DNA of 64,000 nt from Cellvibrionales bacterium (GCA_024639455.1 JAHEIH010000007.1:107119-171118), one strand, 5' to 3'. Numbered from the stretch's first letter, positions 1 to 8,083 are shown. The notes: a model not told the origin generated them from the letters alone. Numbers and translations are program-made.

Positions 1-640
1 GTTGTGACATCAGTTTAGATATGCCGGGAACATCGGCAATAAAGTAAGCGCCCGACAATTCGTGGTCAATCGTTGGATCGCCACGTAATACTTCATAAGC
101 CCACAGCCGATTCATATAATCAGCTATCGCGTGCCAAGAATGCTCACGAGCCAATGCCTTATCCGGGGTTTCCTGTTTTTCAATCAAGCTGGCAAAGTTT
201 CTTACTTCGCCGCTGGGCACTTGGTGGCAATTCACACAATTGAGTACAAACTTTGATTTGTCCGCCTGTGGAATACTATTTAGCCACCCCGATGCAGGCG
301 CGACATCGGCAACATTAACGGTGGGCGCCAGAACCAAATGGCCATTTTGATCAGCGATTTGTTTTAAACCCAGCACGCGAGCATGGGGCTGGCCGACTAG
401 TGTTTCCGTGCCTGGAAAGCGATACTCGCCGTTGCTATTGGTGAAAACGGTCACCACATCTGCGCCATCGCGGGTTTCGGCTATCACCATCGCCTGCGCG
501 ATAGGGTCGCCATTTACTGTGTGTACAGTGCCGCTGGTGGGTGGTGCTGCAAAGACTAGGCTTGACGCACTTAAGTATGTGGTAAAAAGTAAACTGTATA
601 CATTTTTTACGCGGGAGCGAGTATTTAATATCAATTGCAT
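1..640 (-). CDS. Secreted c-type cytochrome with carboxypeptidase-regulatory-like N-domain (partial)
   Basis: This gene reads leftwards off the window edge, so only the first 213 codons are present. The start is the ATG at 640; no strong ribosome binding site precedes it. Residues 1 to about 33 look like a signal peptide ending in an Ala-rich stretch (SSLVFAA). Residues about 36-85 resemble a carboxypeptidase-regulatory-like beta-sandwich (AQAMVIAETRDG, then NSNGEYRFPG). A single CVNCH haem c motif sits at Cys135-Cys138-His139, so the protein is a periplasmic cytochrome. It is divergent from the PQQ dehydrogenase gene and shares its upstream region, including a TGTATACA palindrome, so it may be an electron partner or belong to a streptogramin-lyase-like family that carries this domain order. 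The missing C-terminus would decide the family. Confidence 0.75.
   Translation of the reverse strand, partial: MQLILNTRSRVKNVYSLLFTTYLSASSLVFAAPPTSGTVHTVNGDPIAQAMVIAETRDGADVVTVFTNSNGEYRFPGTETLVGQPHARVLGLKQIADQNGHLVLAPTVNVADVAPASGWLNSIPQADKSKFVLNCVNCHQVPSGEVRNFASLIEKQETPDKALAREHSWHAIADYMNRLWAYEVLRGDPTIDHELSGAYFIADVPGISKLMSQ
594..603. promoter_or_regulatory. TGTATACA palindrome inside the start of the cytochrome gene
   Basis: The core TGTATACA at 595-602 is a perfect 8-base palindrome about 40 bases inside the minus-strand cytochrome gene. The same core recurs at 743, 6876, 9154 and 9297, always at promoters of aromatic or C1 genes. That suggests a shared operator, though this copy is in coding sequence and could be chance. 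Confidence 0.4.
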
Positions 641-741
641 AAATGGCACACCGTTTTTATCGATTATTTATATTAACGTGCTGCGATAATGGATACATTC
701 TATGGGTAAGTTTTTAGGAATGGAACCTGAATCTTCAAAAA

Positions 742-751
742 ATGTATACAT
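742..751. promoter_or_regulatory. Putative GntR-type operator ATGTATACAT
   Basis: A perfect 10-base palindrome sits in the divergent region between the cytochrome gene and the PQQ dehydrogenase, 68 bases before the start of the latter. FadR-subfamily GntR repressors commonly bind TTGTATACAA-like sites. The regulator for this family of sites is not evident in the window unless it is the VanR-like protein itself. Confidence 0.6.
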
Positions 752-818
752 ACGCCATCTCTTTTTATACATTAACTGATATCTACTTAGAACTAGAATA
801 ATGACCAAGGACGCTATT

Positions 819-2882
819 ATGACGAAACGTCTTGCCTTTATATCGACGTGGATGCTTGCTGCGGTAGTTGCTTTACCTGTAGTGGCACAACCTGAATCCA
901 TGTTTATGGATAACAGCGATGGCGCTGATTGGCCGAGCTACGGGCGAACGTATGCTGAAGATCACTACACACCACTTGAGCAGATTAACAAGGCAAACGT
1001 CGCTGACCTCGGCCTCGCTTGGTCGCTAGACCTAGATGTAGGGAACACCAATACCTCGCCGCTGGCTGTGGATGGTGTTTTATATCTGGCGGCTGGCTAC
1101 AGCATTGTGCACGCCATTGATGGTAAAACCGGCGAATTGCTCTGGAAATACGACCCTAAAGCGATCGCGGTGGCTGGTAAGACGTTGCGTGCGGGTTGGG
1201 GTATACGTGGTTTAGCCTACTGGGAAGGCAAAGTTTTCGTTGGTACCCAAGACGGTCGCCTGATTGCGCTTGACGCCAAAAATGGTGAGTTAATATGGAG
1301 CCAACAAACCACCGATATTGCAGGTGTGTTTATCTCTGGCCCACCTCGCGTCTTTAACGATAAGGTCATCATTGGCAACGGTGGTGCGGATTTCGTCGCC
1401 ATGCGTGGCTATGTGACTGCCTATAACACTGACACTGGTGCGAAAGAGTGGCGCTTTTACATTGTGCCTGGCAAGCCCGGCGAAAAAGACGGCGAAGTGT
1501 CTGATAGCGCCATGGAGTGGGCTGAAGACACGTGGTCGGGGGAGTGGTGGAAGTACGGTGGTGGTGGTGCTGCATGGAACGCCATGACCTATGATCCTGA
1601 GTTTAACCGCGTTTATATAGGCACCGGAAACAGTGGCCCCTATAACGAAGATATTAGAAACCCTGATGGCGGCGATAATTTATTTATTGCTTCGGTACTC
1701 GCCCTCGATGCCGACACCGGGGAATATGCATGGCACTATCAAAACACCCCTAATGATATTTGGGACTATAACTCGGCGCAGGATATGACGCTGGCGACCA
1801 TCAATATTGATGGTAAACCACGTAAAGTCATGTTCCATGCCCCTAAAAATGGTTTCTTCTACGTGATCGACCGCGAAAATGGCAAGCTCATTTCTGCGGA
1901 AAAGTTAGGTACGGTGAACTGGGCCGAATCCATTGATTTGGAGACCGGTCGTCCGGTAGAAACGCCATTTGCGCGCTACGGCACTGAGCCCGTGTTGATA
2001 TGGCCTAGCTTTCAAGGTACTCACTTTTGGCCACCACAAAGCTATAGTCCGAAAACCGGGCTGGTCTATGTGCCCATCATTGATATGCCTGTGCCATTTG
2101 CGCGTCTTGATGACCCCAAAGACTATGACCCTATTTTATTCACTCCTGACTTTGTCGGCCTAAAATCTGGCGACGGTGATGTACCGGCCGATGCTGGTGT
2201 GAGTTATCTGAAAGCCTGGGATCCACTTACTCAAAAAGCCAAGTGGCAAGTCAAGACGCCGGGTATTTCAAACTCAGGCACCATGGCGACCGGGGGGGGC
2301 TTAGTTTTCCAAGGTTTGGCTGATGGTTATTTGCATGCTTACGATGCTGATAGCGGCGCCGACCTGTGGTCGTACTACGCAAAAGTCGCGGTCACAGGGC
2401 CGCCAGTTAGCTACAGTGCCGATGGCGTTCAATATGTTACCGTTGCCACGGGGCCTCTCAATGGGGCGCCGGGTGCCTTTGGTTCTATTTCGGCGCAATT
2501 TGGTTGGGATAGTCGTATTCACCCGCGTCGCTTACTGACCTTTAAGCTAGGTGCTAAGGGCGAAGTCCCGGCCACGCCAGAACCCATTGTGAGCAAGGCC
2601 TTGTTCGGTGAAGAGATGAACTTAGATATGAAATTGGCGGCGGCGGGCGTGAAACAATGGGCGCGCTGCCAGTTGTGCCATGGTCCCGGCGTGGTGGCGG
2701 GTGGTAATGCGCCCGATCTAAGGGCGTCGGCGATCCCTCTCACTTTTGCAGGCTTTGAGCAGGTTGTTCGCCAAGGCGTACTTGAGCAAAAAGGCATGCC
2801 CAAGTTTGCAGAATTGACTGACCAAGAGCTCGAACAAATCAGGCATTACATTCGCGCTAAGGCGAGGGGCTTACAGTTTTAA
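819..2882 (+). CDS. PQQ-dependent, haem c-containing alcohol dehydrogenase
   Basis: This is a periplasmic quinohaemoprotein dehydrogenase of 687 residues. The start at 819 is preferred over the in-frame ATG at 801 because AAGGA at 807-811 lies eight bases before it and it gives a clean signal peptide (residues 1-24, ending PVVAQ). An eight-bladed PQQ propeller follows, with the typical repeats DGKTGELLWKYDP and DAKNGELIW, the WDYNSAQ segment and GTGNSGPYN. A C-terminal cytochrome c domain has CQLCH at Cys617-His621. The adjacent-cysteine pair found near PQQ in many methanol and ethanol dehydrogenases is not seen: the corresponding stretch reads GWGIRGLAY. The substrate cannot be read from sequence. 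Neighbouring aromatic catabolism suggests an aromatic or hydroxybenzyl alcohol. Confidence 0.9.
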   Translation: MTKRLAFISTWMLAAVVALPVVAQPESMFMDNSDGADWPSYGRTYAEDHYTPLEQINKANVADLGLAWSLDLDVGNTNTSPLAVDGVLYLAAGYSIVHAIDGKTGELLWKYDPKAIAVAGKTLRAGWGIRGLAYWEGKVFVGTQDGRLIALDAKNGELIWSQQTTDIAGVFISGPPRVFNDKVIIGNGGADFVAMRGYVTAYNTDTGAKEWRFYIVPGKPGEKDGEVSDSAMEWAEDTWSGEWWKYGGGGAAWNAMTYDPEFNRVYIGTGNSGPYNEDIRNPDGGDNLFIASVLALDADTGEYAWHYQNTPNDIWDYNSAQDMTLATINIDGKPRKVMFHAPKNGFFYVIDRENGKLISAEKLGTVNWAESIDLETGRPVETPFARYGTEPVLIWPSFQGTHFWPPQSYSPKTGLVYVPIIDMPVPFARLDDPKDYDPILFTPDFVGLKSGDGDVPADAGVSYLKAWDPLTQKAKWQVKTPGISNSGTMATGGGLVFQGLADGYLHAYDADSGADLWSYYAKVAVTGPPVSYSADGVQYVTVATGPLNGAPGAFGSISAQFGWDSRIHPRRLLTFKLGAKGEVPATPEPIVSKALFGEEMNLDMKLAAAGVKQWARCQLCHGPGVVAGGNAPDLRASAIPLTFAGFEQVVRQGVLEQKGMPKFAELTDQELEQIRHYIRAKARGLQF

Positions 2883-2888
2883 TATATA

Positions 2889-2915
2889 GGGGCTGTCTCC
2901 AGCCCCTTTTTATTT
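2889..2915 (+). terminator. Intrinsic terminator after the PQQ dehydrogenase
   Basis: A seven-base-pair stem (GGGGCTG with CAGCCCC, loop TCTC) is followed directly by a T-rich run. It lies seven bases after the stop codon. Confidence 0.85.
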
Positions 2916-2938
2916 CTAGCGAGTTTGCATCTAGCCAC

Positions 2939-3367
2939 TTAGGCGTGTTTGAGCTCTAAGCTGCCTTTGCGCTGTTTGATCAGCCAGTTGCCATCCTGAT
3001 TGACTAGGGTGTCAACGAAACCTCCTACCAGAAGTGGACCTTCGCTGTTCACGGCGCCACCCTCTGATGCTGGGCCACTGACTAACCATACACGAGATGT
3101 GATAACCACCAGGTCCTCACTCTGAATGTCGATAACACTATTCAGTAGGGCGTGACATGTTGTTTTAGGTGGGCGTGAGAGAAAGGATTGCAGAATGGCC
3201 TGCTTACCGTGGACAGCATTATTGGGGTCACTTGGGCGGAACAATACGCCGTCCTCAGTGTACAGATCGACTAGATCGTGCCACTGATTATTATCCATCA
3301 ATTGGGTGGCGCGGTTCAGCAGTTGCTGGCACTCTATTTGTATCATTGCGCGGGTCATTCGGTCCAT
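2939..3367 (-). CDS. NTF2/SnoaL-like protein at the end of the ring-cleavage operon
   Basis: The 142-residue product has the NTF2-fold pattern of SnoaL-like and ring-hydroxylating dioxygenase beta-subunit proteins: an N-terminal helix, WHDLVDLYTEDGVLFRP, a GKQAILQSF helix, then beta strands ending in DGNWLIKQRKGSL. The start at 3367 is chosen because AGGA lies six bases upstream and it clears the upstream hydrolase stop at 3376; an ATG at 3391 would overlap that gene. It is the last gene of a minus-strand operon with the hydrolase, LigB and LigA. No partner oxygenase alpha subunit is nearby, so a small-molecule isomerase, lactonase or binding role is as likely. Function is unknown. Confidence 0.75.
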   Translation of the reverse strand: MDRMTRAMIQIECQQLLNRATQLMDNNQWHDLVDLYTEDGVLFRPSDPNNAVHGKQAILQSFLSRPPKTTCHALLNSVIDIQSEDLVVITSRVWLVSGPASEGGAVNSEGPLLVGGFVDTLVNQDGNWLIKQRKGSLELKHA

Positions 3368-3375
3368 AAGGTTTC

Positions 3376-4080
3376 CTATTGCTTTAGCCATTGGCGCATG
3401 GCGTCAGCCACGGCTTGTGGTGCTTCTACGGTTGACATATGTCCTGCACCGTCGATGGCGACAAGGATGCTTTGTGGAACGAGAGCTTGCATCTCCCTGT
3501 GCTGTGAAATTGGGCTCCAAGCGTCGTGCTCGCTGCTCAGGAGCAGGGTGTTAACCACGACGCTAGCCAAGACTGATTCAGCTTCGGGGCGATTCAGTAG
3601 CGCTTGGATTTCACCGTTGAATTGTGCAGGAGTATGTGAGGTTACCATATTTGTTAGGTCGGCCATCAGTGCATCATCTTGCAAGCCTTCTGGACCCATC
3701 ATAGGAGGTAACCATGCCTCGCATACGTCATGCATACCCTTGGCGTCAGCCAGGTCCAGTAGTTTTCGTCTGCCAGGGACTTCGCTATCGCGTTTGGGGT
3801 GCACGCCAGTATTGAGTAGCGCTAAGTGGGTGATGCGGTGAGGCGCTTGCTTGTAGACTTCAAGTGCAACCCTTCCTCCCATTGAATGGCCCGCCAGTGC
3901 AAATTTCCCGGGGCTATTTTCGAGCACATGTGACGCCATGGCTTCAATGCTATCGAAGCCTGCAAAGCTGAAAATGTGGCATTCTGCCACGTCCGTTAAT
4001 TGGTCTGCGACGGGCTGCCAGATACGTTGGTCGCACAGTAGCCCGCTCAACAAAACCATTGGCGTTTTTTGCTTAGTCAT
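3376..4080 (-). CDS. Alpha/beta hydrolase, candidate ring-cleavage product hydrolase
   Basis: This 234-residue cytoplasmic hydrolase has the alpha/beta hydrolase fold. The nucleophile elbow is GHSMGG, and the acid and histidine of the triad are visible as SSEHDAWSP and GAGHMS near the C-terminus. It starts two bases beyond the stop of the LigB-like gene, so translation is probably coupled. The position suggests it acts on a product of aromatic ring cleavage or on an aromatic ester, but the characterised SYK-6 4,5-cleavage pathway uses the amidohydrolase LigI for lactone opening, not this fold. The substrate assignment is therefore inference. Confidence 0.85.
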   Translation of the reverse strand: MTKQKTPMVLLSGLLCDQRIWQPVADQLTDVAECHIFSFAGFDSIEAMASHVLENSPGKFALAGHSMGGRVALEVYKQAPHRITHLALLNTGVHPKRDSEVPGRRKLLDLADAKGMHDVCEAWLPPMMGPEGLQDDALMADLTNMVTSHTPAQFNGEIQALLNRPEAESVLASVVVNTLLLSSEHDAWSPISQHREMQALVPQSILVAIDGAGHMSTVEAPQAVADAMRQWLKQ

Positions 4081-4082
4081 GG

Positions 4083-4925
4083 CTAGTCTTTGGTCTCGAA
4101 CACAATGTGGCCCAGCGCCGTATTGGAAATCGGTACGTGGTAATGACGGTGGATTTCCTTGACGTTATCGCCCAAAGCGCCGCGCATAATCAGCCACATG
4201 ACGGTCTCACTTCCCTCAGTACCGGTTTCGCGGATGTACTCTGTCTGTGGGATTTTCGCGAGCTCTTCTTGCTTATCGCTTAATTTATCCAGGAAGGCGG
4301 TATCCCATTCGCGGTTAATAATGCCTGCGCGCGCCCCAAGGAGTTGATGGCTCATACCGCCGGTGCCCCACACTTGGATATTAAGGTCGCCATCGTAGCT
4401 TTCAATCGCTTTTCGAATGGCTTTGCCAAGTGCTAAGCAGCGCTCACCCGATGGTGCTGGGTAGACCACCGTGTTGACCATGATGGGAACGACCTTGCAC
4501 GGCCATGCCTCTGGCTGTCCGAACATCAGTGACATAGGCACTGTAAGTCCGTGGTCGACTTCCATCTCGTTGATAATGGTGAGATCGAAGCCTTGTTGAA
4601 TGACGGATTGTGCGATGTGCCATGATAACTCTGCATCGCCTTTTACCGGGGGGACAGGTCGGGCGCCATAGCCTTCGTCTGCAGGGTGGTAGCTTTCGCC
4701 GCACCCAATGGCAAAGGTGGGGATCATTTTCATGTCAAAGGCGTTGGCGTGGTCGTTGTAGACCAGAACAACCACGTCAGGTTTTTCGTTGGCAATCCAT
4801 TGGCGAGTAAAATCGTAACCGGAGAAGACGGGGCGCCATTCCTCGGTGTCAGTTTGGTTGATGTCGATGATACGACCTAGCAGTGGCACGTGTGACGTAC
4901 CGACGCCGGCAGTGATCTTAGCCAT
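4083..4925 (-). CDS. ligB: LigB-type extradiol dioxygenase, beta (catalytic) subunit
   Basis: This is a class III extradiol dioxygenase of 280 residues, close to the length of protocatechuate 4,5-dioxygenase beta subunits. The iron ligand His12 is in GTSHVP at the N-terminus, NDHAN supplies another conserved His, and NEMEVDHGLTVP and GTGGMSHQL are typical of the family. The protein opens protocatechuate or gallate-type rings next to the hydroxyls, using non-haem Fe(II) and O2. Its start overlaps the stop of the LigA-like gene by one base (TAATG), the usual coupling for a two-subunit enzyme. Whether protocatechuate, gallate or 3-O-methylgallate is preferred cannot be told from sequence. Confidence 0.93.
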   Translation of the reverse strand: MAKITAGVGTSHVPLLGRIIDINQTDTEEWRPVFSGYDFTRQWIANEKPDVVVLVYNDHANAFDMKMIPTFAIGCGESYHPADEGYGARPVPPVKGDAELSWHIAQSVIQQGFDLTIINEMEVDHGLTVPMSLMFGQPEAWPCKVVPIMVNTVVYPAPSGERCLALGKAIRKAIESYDGDLNIQVWGTGGMSHQLLGARAGIINREWDTAFLDKLSDKQEELAKIPQTEYIRETGTEGSETVMWLIMRGALGDNVKEIHRHYHVPISNTALGHIVFETKD

Positions 4926-5314
4926 TATTCTGATTCTCCAATGTAGCGATTACCTTCGGGGGATCGGCCGCCCTTTTTCATCATGTCCATGTATTCTTCA
5001 GTAGACATATCGGTCATGGTCGACACTGCCGCGGCAACACTCATGCCTTCAGCCATGGTGATTTTTACCAAGTAGTAGATGTTACCACCCAGTGCGAGGA
5101 GCCTGTTCAGATCTCTTTCTAGCACCGCTTGAATTTGCTCTTCACTCATGGGCCATTTTGACATGTAGCCACGTTCGTCAGCGAAGAAGGCTTTGCGATT
5201 TTCTTCTGATTGTAGTGACATGCAAAATTGGTTGAGGTGAAAGCCAATACGCGCCATGTCGCCGTCGAAGACGGTGGTGCCAGGAATGTCTTGATAGGGT
5301 TTTTCGAGGGCCAT
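4925..5314 (-). CDS. ligA: LigA-type dioxygenase alpha (small) subunit
   Basis: The 129-residue product is the small helical subunit that caps the active site of LigAB-type dioxygenases. LigA features are visible: YQDIPGTTVFDG near the N-terminus, LNQFCMSL, ERDLNRLLALGGNIYYL and a MSTEEYMDMM stretch. The start at 5314 is chosen because AGGAGC lies just upstream; a longer frame reaching 5365 would run through a terminator hairpin. The ribosome binding site directly follows the T-run of that terminator. This gene therefore seems to be expressed by read-through from the demethylase upstream or from an internal promoter that I cannot see. Confidence 0.92.
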   Translation of the reverse strand: MALEKPYQDIPGTTVFDGDMARIGFHLNQFCMSLQSEENRKAFFADERGYMSKWPMSEEQIQAVLERDLNRLLALGGNIYYLVKITMAEGMSVAAAVSTMTDMSTEEYMDMMKKGGRSPEGNRYIGESE

Positions 5315-5324
5315 AATTGCTCCT

Positions 5325-5356
5325 AAAAAAAAGCCCCATCCATGTCGGATAGGGCT
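5325..5356 (-). terminator. Intrinsic terminator between demethylase 1 and ligA
   Basis: On the minus strand a ten-base-pair stem (AGCCCTATCC with GGATGGGGCT, one G-U pair, loop GACAT) is followed by seven T residues. It stands inside what otherwise looks like one operon, immediately before the ligA ribosome binding site. Confidence 0.85.
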
Positions 5357-5373
5357 GATGATCAACTGTGTTA

Positions 5374-6774
5374 TTAGGCTTGTTCGCGCCAGCCTTTAAC
5401 ACCGGAGTACTGTGTGCGTGCAACTTCAACATAAGGCACGGGGCTTACGGTAGCGCGAATTTCCATTTGCTTGTGAGGCTCAACGGTGGGTTTGCTTGTG
5501 CCGCCGTTCTCTTCGCCCCAAACAAATACCACTTCGGTACCTGGTTCTGCAAAATCTTCATCGATCATCGCTAGGGTCAGCATTTTGCGCTCGTTAGACG
5601 TATAAGCTACCCAAGTCGATAGGCCGATCACTTTGCCGTCTACCATAACTTTGTCGAAGGGGTGCATTGAGTAAACGGCTGAGGGGAAGTCGATGAATTT
5701 ACCGCGCTCATTTTCTTTGCCGTACTGCGACATTAACACTTCTGCTACGTCTTCATCGTACAGTGCTAAGGTGACTTTCTTACGTTTTTTAGCCACCGCC
5801 ATTTTTTCTAGGGCTTCGCGGCCAATGAAGTCGTGGTCGAATTTAACAAAGAAGCCGTAACCCAGGTCCCAGGGTGTCAGGTAGTAGTCTTCGATGTTGT
5901 TAGACACGAAGCTACCGCCGATTGAGCAGCTGCCTTCGTAACCGTCTGCTGGCAACCATTCCCGGTAAGCTTTCAAACTGTCACCCGTATAAATTGCTGG
6001 GAGGGGGGAGGGGATCCAGCCAGACTCGATGGTGTTTGAGGCATAAGTACGACCGCCAACTTGGCGCATGCCGAATTCAGCACCCGCTGCAACCAGCGCT
6101 TCTTTAACGGCTTTGCCATCTTCCCATGGGCCATACAGTTCAAAGCCGGGTTGACCCGCCATGCCGTGGCGCAGAGCACCAACAGTCTTACCGGCGATGG
6201 TAATCTCGGTCATATCGAAGAACTTCAAATCTGGAGGGGTTTGGCCAAGGACTTTTTCCATGGCTTTCATGGCGTTGGGGCCTTGAACTTGGTAGCGGTA
6301 AGATTTGCGATTTTCTTTGTCAGGGCGAGAAGCTGTGCGTTGATCCAGGGTGCAAGTTACGTCCCAGTCACCTGTCTCTGCATGGAACATGACCCAGTTC
6401 AACGTTGGTGCACGGCCGACTAAGTTGAAGGTGTTTTCGGCGAGATAGAACAGGATAACGTCACCAATAACATAGCCTTCTGGTGTGCAAGGAACCATTT
6501 GCTTGGCCTTGCCTGGCTTGTAGTTGTTAAAGCTATTGATAGACAATTTTTCTAACAGCTTGAATGCATCGGGGCCTTCTACCAAAAGGTCAGCCATGTG
6601 GTAAGACTGATCAAACAGAACGCATGCGTACTGCCAGCCGTGTTGCTCATCGCGCCAGTTGGTGAATTCGGCGGGCACGCCTGGATAAACGTTTGGTCCA
6701 ACTTGTGCGTTGCGCAGCATTTCCACGATGTTGCTGCTAGCTTGTAATTTTTCTTCTAAATTTTTGTATGTCAT
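5374..6774 (-). CDS. Tetrahydrofolate-dependent aryl O-demethylase (LigM/DesA family), copy 1
   Basis: This GcvT-fold enzyme of 466 residues moves the O-methyl group of a methoxybenzoate (vanillate, syringate or 3-O-methylgallate type) to tetrahydrofolate. The start at 6774 is chosen over 6792 because AGGA lies upstream and the length then equals copy 2. Family signatures are TNWRDEQ, SYHMADLLVEGPDAF, LVGRAP, LRHGMAGQPGFELYGP and RTYASN. Compared with copy 2 the tyrosine pair in the YVYP motif is altered to NVYP (Asn28, Tyr30), so one of two active-site tyrosines is replaced. Placement upstream of ligA-ligB and under a TGTATACA operator suggests a different substrate from the VanR-controlled copy, perhaps syringate or 3-O-methylgallate. 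Confidence 0.93.
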   Translation of the reverse strand: MTYKNLEEKLQASSNIVEMLRNAQVGPNVYPGVPAEFTNWRDEQHGWQYACVLFDQSYHMADLLVEGPDAFKLLEKLSINSFNNYKPGKAKQMVPCTPEGYVIGDVILFYLAENTFNLVGRAPTLNWVMFHAETGDWDVTCTLDQRTASRPDKENRKSYRYQVQGPNAMKAMEKVLGQTPPDLKFFDMTEITIAGKTVGALRHGMAGQPGFELYGPWEDGKAVKEALVAAGAEFGMRQVGGRTYASNTIESGWIPSPLPAIYTGDSLKAYREWLPADGYEGSCSIGGSFVSNNIEDYYLTPWDLGYGFFVKFDHDFIGREALEKMAVAKKRKKVTLALYDEDVAEVLMSQYGKENERGKFIDFPSAVYSMHPFDKVMVDGKVIGLSTWVAYTSNERKMLTLAMIDEDFAEPGTEVVFVWGEENGGTSKPTVEPHKQMEIRATVSPVPYVEVARTQYSGVKGWREQA

Positions 6775-6874
6775 CGAGGCTGTCCTATTCATTGCATTGG
6801 TTTAATTAGCTGCTCGTTGGCACCATAAGGTGGTTTAGCTAATGACGGTGCTAATATATCCTTAACTTCATATT

Positions 6875-6884
6875 TTGTATACAA
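6875..6884. promoter_or_regulatory. Putative GntR-type operator TTGTATACAA
   Basis: A perfect ten-base palindrome lies about 100 bases before the demethylase 1 start. It is the classic FadR-subfamily GntR operator form. Confidence 0.65.
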
Positions 6885-7020
6885 TTGGTGATAAAAAATG
6901 TCATGTTTTTTTTGTTATAGAGGTGATTTTCGCCCTTAAATAGCTTATTTTCTTAGACTAAGTTATTGTTATAAAAGGGATTAAATTATTTTTCGGTGTC
7001 GAGGGGGTGTTGCCCATAAA

Positions 7021-7032
7021 ATTGTGTACAAT
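7021..7032. promoter_or_regulatory. Putative operator ATTGTGTACAAT
   Basis: This twelve-base site differs from the perfect palindrome ATTGTATACAAT (present at 9295) by one central base. It lies midway between the two divergent operons. Confidence 0.55.
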
Positions 7033-7096
7033 ATCTATTTTGCTATTTGATCTGCCGTTTGTCTTTTTCTCGTCGGCAGATGTTATGGCTAAATAT

Positions 7097-7108
7097 ATTG
7101 TATCCAAT
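7097..7108. promoter_or_regulatory. Hybrid operator ATTGTATCCAAT
   Basis: The left half (ATTGTA) matches the TGTATACA family and the right half (TCCAAT) matches the VanR-type ATTGGATCCAAT family. It sits 105 bases before the amidohydrolase start. Confidence 0.5.
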
Positions 7109-7213
7109 GTGTGGGTAGCGAATTAAGTGCGACTCACATTTTTGGGTAACAGTGATAGAATCCGTTAGTAGACATGCCTTGGTAAGGGCGCACAGTAACC
7201 ATTGGAGTAAACA

Positions 7214-8083
7214 ATGATTAATTTGGACGACATTATCGCCATCGATATTCACACCCATGCGGAAGTATCGTGCTGCGACCCAGAAGATCCGGTCATGGGT
7301 AAATTTTTTGATGCCGCATCCGCGTATTTTAAAGTGGATCGTAAACGGCCAACCATGCCAGAAACGGTGGATTACTTCCGCAAACAGAAAGTAGCGCTAT
7401 GTATGTTTACTGTGGATACTGAGTCAGAGATTGGTAATCGCCGTATCCGTAACGAAGAAATTGCTGAGTTCGCGCAAAAGAACGACGACATTATGATCGC
7501 CTTTGCATCGATTGACCCGCATAAAGGTAAGCTGGGTGCGCGCGAAGCACGCATGCTGATCGAAGAGTACGGGGTGAAGGGCTTCAAGTTTCACCCTCCA
7601 ATGCAGGGCTTCCACCCTTCAGATCGTATGGCTTACCCTTTGTATGAAGTGATTGCTGAATACAAATTGCCGGCTATTTTTCACACCGGTCACTCGGGTA
7701 TGGGGACGGGTATGCCTGGTGGTGGCGGCGTAAAGCTTAAATACGGTCAGCCTATGTTGGTTGACGATGCGGCCGCGGATTTTCCTGATATGAACTTTAT
7801 CTTGGCGCATCCAAGTTGGCCGTGGACTGATGAGAGTTTGTCGATGGCGCTGCACAAATCAAATGTTTATATCGATCTTTCTGGTTGGTCGCCTAAGTAT
7901 TTTCCCAAGCAGGTGATTCAATACGCCAATACCCAGTTGAAGCACAAAATGCTGTTCGGGTCGGACTTTCCGCTAATTACTCCCGATAAGTGGATTGCGA
8001 CGGCACAGCAAGTGGGCTTTAAAGAAGAGGTGATGCCGCTGATTCTGAAAGAGAATGCCGCTAAGTTGTTGGGTTTGAAATAA
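7214..8083 (+). CDS. Amidohydrolase-superfamily metal-dependent hydrolase or decarboxylase
   Basis: This 289-residue TIM-barrel protein of the amidohydrolase-2 family (which includes LigI, LigJ, LigW and ACMSD) has the expected metal-site motifs. They are IDIHTHAE at residues 9-16, GFKFHPP, FHTGHSG, LAHPSWPW and FGSDFPL with the catalytic Asp. The start follows GGAG at good spacing. It is divergent from the demethylase 1-ligA-ligB operon and shares its operator region, so it probably handles a 4,5-cleavage intermediate: hydration of oxalomesaconate, opening of pyrone dicarboxylate, or decarboxylation of an aromatic acid. It does not look like SYK-6 LigI as I remember that sequence. The exact reaction is open. 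Confidence 0.8.
   Translation: MINLDDIIAIDIHTHAEVSCCDPEDPVMGKFFDAASAYFKVDRKRPTMPETVDYFRKQKVALCMFTVDTESEIGNRRIRNEEIAEFAQKNDDIMIAFASIDPHKGKLGAREARMLIEEYGVKGFKFHPPMQGFHPSDRMAYPLYEVIAEYKLPAIFHTGHSGMGTGMPGGGGVKLKYGQPMLVDDAAADFPDMNFILAHPSWPWTDESLSMALHKSNVYIDLSGWSPKYFPKQVIQYANTQLKHKMLFGSDFPLITPDKWIATAQQVGFKEEVMPLILKENAAKLLGLK

Larger units (their letters stand above)
6793..7213. other. Divergent regulatory region between demethylase 1 and the amidohydrolase
   Basis: No credible gene lies in these 421 bases. The region is AT-rich and contains three operator-like palindromes (6875, 7021, 7097). Short frames crossing it lack coding character. It must carry the promoters for both flanking operons. Confidence 0.7.

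Noticed and set aside
7043-7258. 71-codon minus-strand frame across the divergent regulatory region
   Set aside because: It overlaps the amidohydrolase start and the operator sites, has no ribosome binding site and has an atypical composition.
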